A stretch of DNA of 14,777 nucleotides from positions 1 through 14,777 of the forward strand of contig JAKPQT010000733.1 in NCBI GenBank assembly GCA_029555885.1. Reading direction: 5' to 3'. The notes below the pieces were generated by a model, which did not search any database, was not told the DNA's origin, and saw nothing but the letters and a program-made list of their open reading frames with translations. Positions 14,554 through 14,777 of the stretch are shown one piece after another (position 1 is the stretch's first letter; each line of letters begins with the position of its first letter). Source of the stretch: Chloroflexota bacterium (lineage in GTDB: Bacteria > Chloroflexota > Anaerolineae > CG2-30-64-16). Both the position numbers and the translations under genes were made by a program.

Positions 14554-14777
14554 CACTTCCTCGCTCTCAGGACGGATCGGGCCGCGTGATAGCCGCACAT
14601 GCCGTGGACACCGCCGCCGGGCGGGGTGGAGGCTGAACACAGGTAGATGCCTGCAGCAGGCGTGGCATAGGGGTTGCGGCTGAGCACCGGCCGGGCGAAG
14701 AACTGCGGTAAGTCTTGCGCGCCGCCGATGACGTCGCCGCCGACATAGTTGGGGTTGTAGGCTTCGAAATCCGCCGG
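14553..14777 (-). CDS. C-terminal part of an FAD-dependent phytoene-dehydrogenase-like oxidoreductase (PYROXD2-type)
   Basis: 74 codons are visible, open to the window edge at 14777, ending in TGA at 14555-14553. The segment reads NPNYVGGDVIGGAQDLPQFF, then ARPVLSRNPYATPAAGIYLC, SASTPPGGGVHGMCGYHAA and a basic end (RSVLRARK). The YLCSASTPPGGGVHGMCGYHAA block, with its glycine-rich turn and GYxAA helix, is the classic C-terminal FAD-binding signature of carotenoid desaturase/PYROXD2-like flavoproteins. The N-terminal dinucleotide-binding domain lies outside the window, so the substrate cannot be judged. Its stop overlaps the start of the next small ORF, which suggests that the two once formed a coupled pair. 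Confidence 0.85.
   Translation of the reverse strand, partial: PADFEAYNPNYVGGDVIGGAQDLPQFFARPVLSRNPYATPAAGIYLCSASTPPGGGVHGMCGYHAARSVLRARK

Overview
The window is a high-GC bacterial segment whose recognisable genes all lie on the minus strand, so transcription runs from high to low coordinates. I infer a member of the Chloroflexota. The clues are the high GC, a lipoprotein with a long Thr/Pro/Ala tether of the type common in that phylum, and a dehydrogenase/ferric-reductase-like pair upstream. No marker gene fixes the taxonomy.

Layout in transcription order. At 14777-14553 is the C-terminal end of an FAD-dependent phytoene-dehydrogenase-like oxidoreductase. Its stop overlaps the start of a 51-codon membrane ORF (14553-14398) that looks like the N-terminus of a ferric-reductase-like protein cut short. 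A sigma70-type promoter (14470-14442) lies inside that ORF and sits so close to the next start that the mRNA would be essentially leaderless. From 14434 to 2377 run thirteen genes for two complete Mrp-type multisubunit Na+/H+ antiporters placed head to tail. The upstream set (called set 2 here, 14434-8350) is a six-gene, group-2-like set: an mrpA-mrpB fusion, then C, D, E, F and G. Only 23 bases later the downstream set (set 1, 8326-2377) is a seven-gene, group-1-like set with separate A, B, C, D, E and F, and an MrpG fused to a C-terminal TrkA-C/RCK_C regulatory domain. ilvE (branched-chain aminotransferase) follows 73 bases after mrpG. A 280-base spacer (1223-944) dense in perfect palindromes comes next, then the 5' part of a LytR-CpsA-Psr (LCP) family lipoprotein gene that runs off the window at base 1.

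How the genes work together. Each Mrp set should build its own membrane complex from two antiporter-like subunits (A and D), a NuoK-like subunit (C) and small subunits (B, E, F, G), exchanging cytoplasmic Na+ for external protons. The key carboxylate and lysine residues of A and D are present in both sets, so neither looks dead. The sets differ where it is informative. Only set 1 has an RCK_C domain, which could make it ligand-gated. Only set 2 has the A-B fusion, an acidic/His-rich linker, a Glu-to-Asp change in the MrpA C-terminal channel region and a degenerate MrpB signature. They therefore look like two non-redundant antiporters under at least partly shared transcription, and not like a recent duplication.

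No tRNA, rRNA, CRISPR array or intact mobile element was seen. No stretch over 300 bases lacks a gene.
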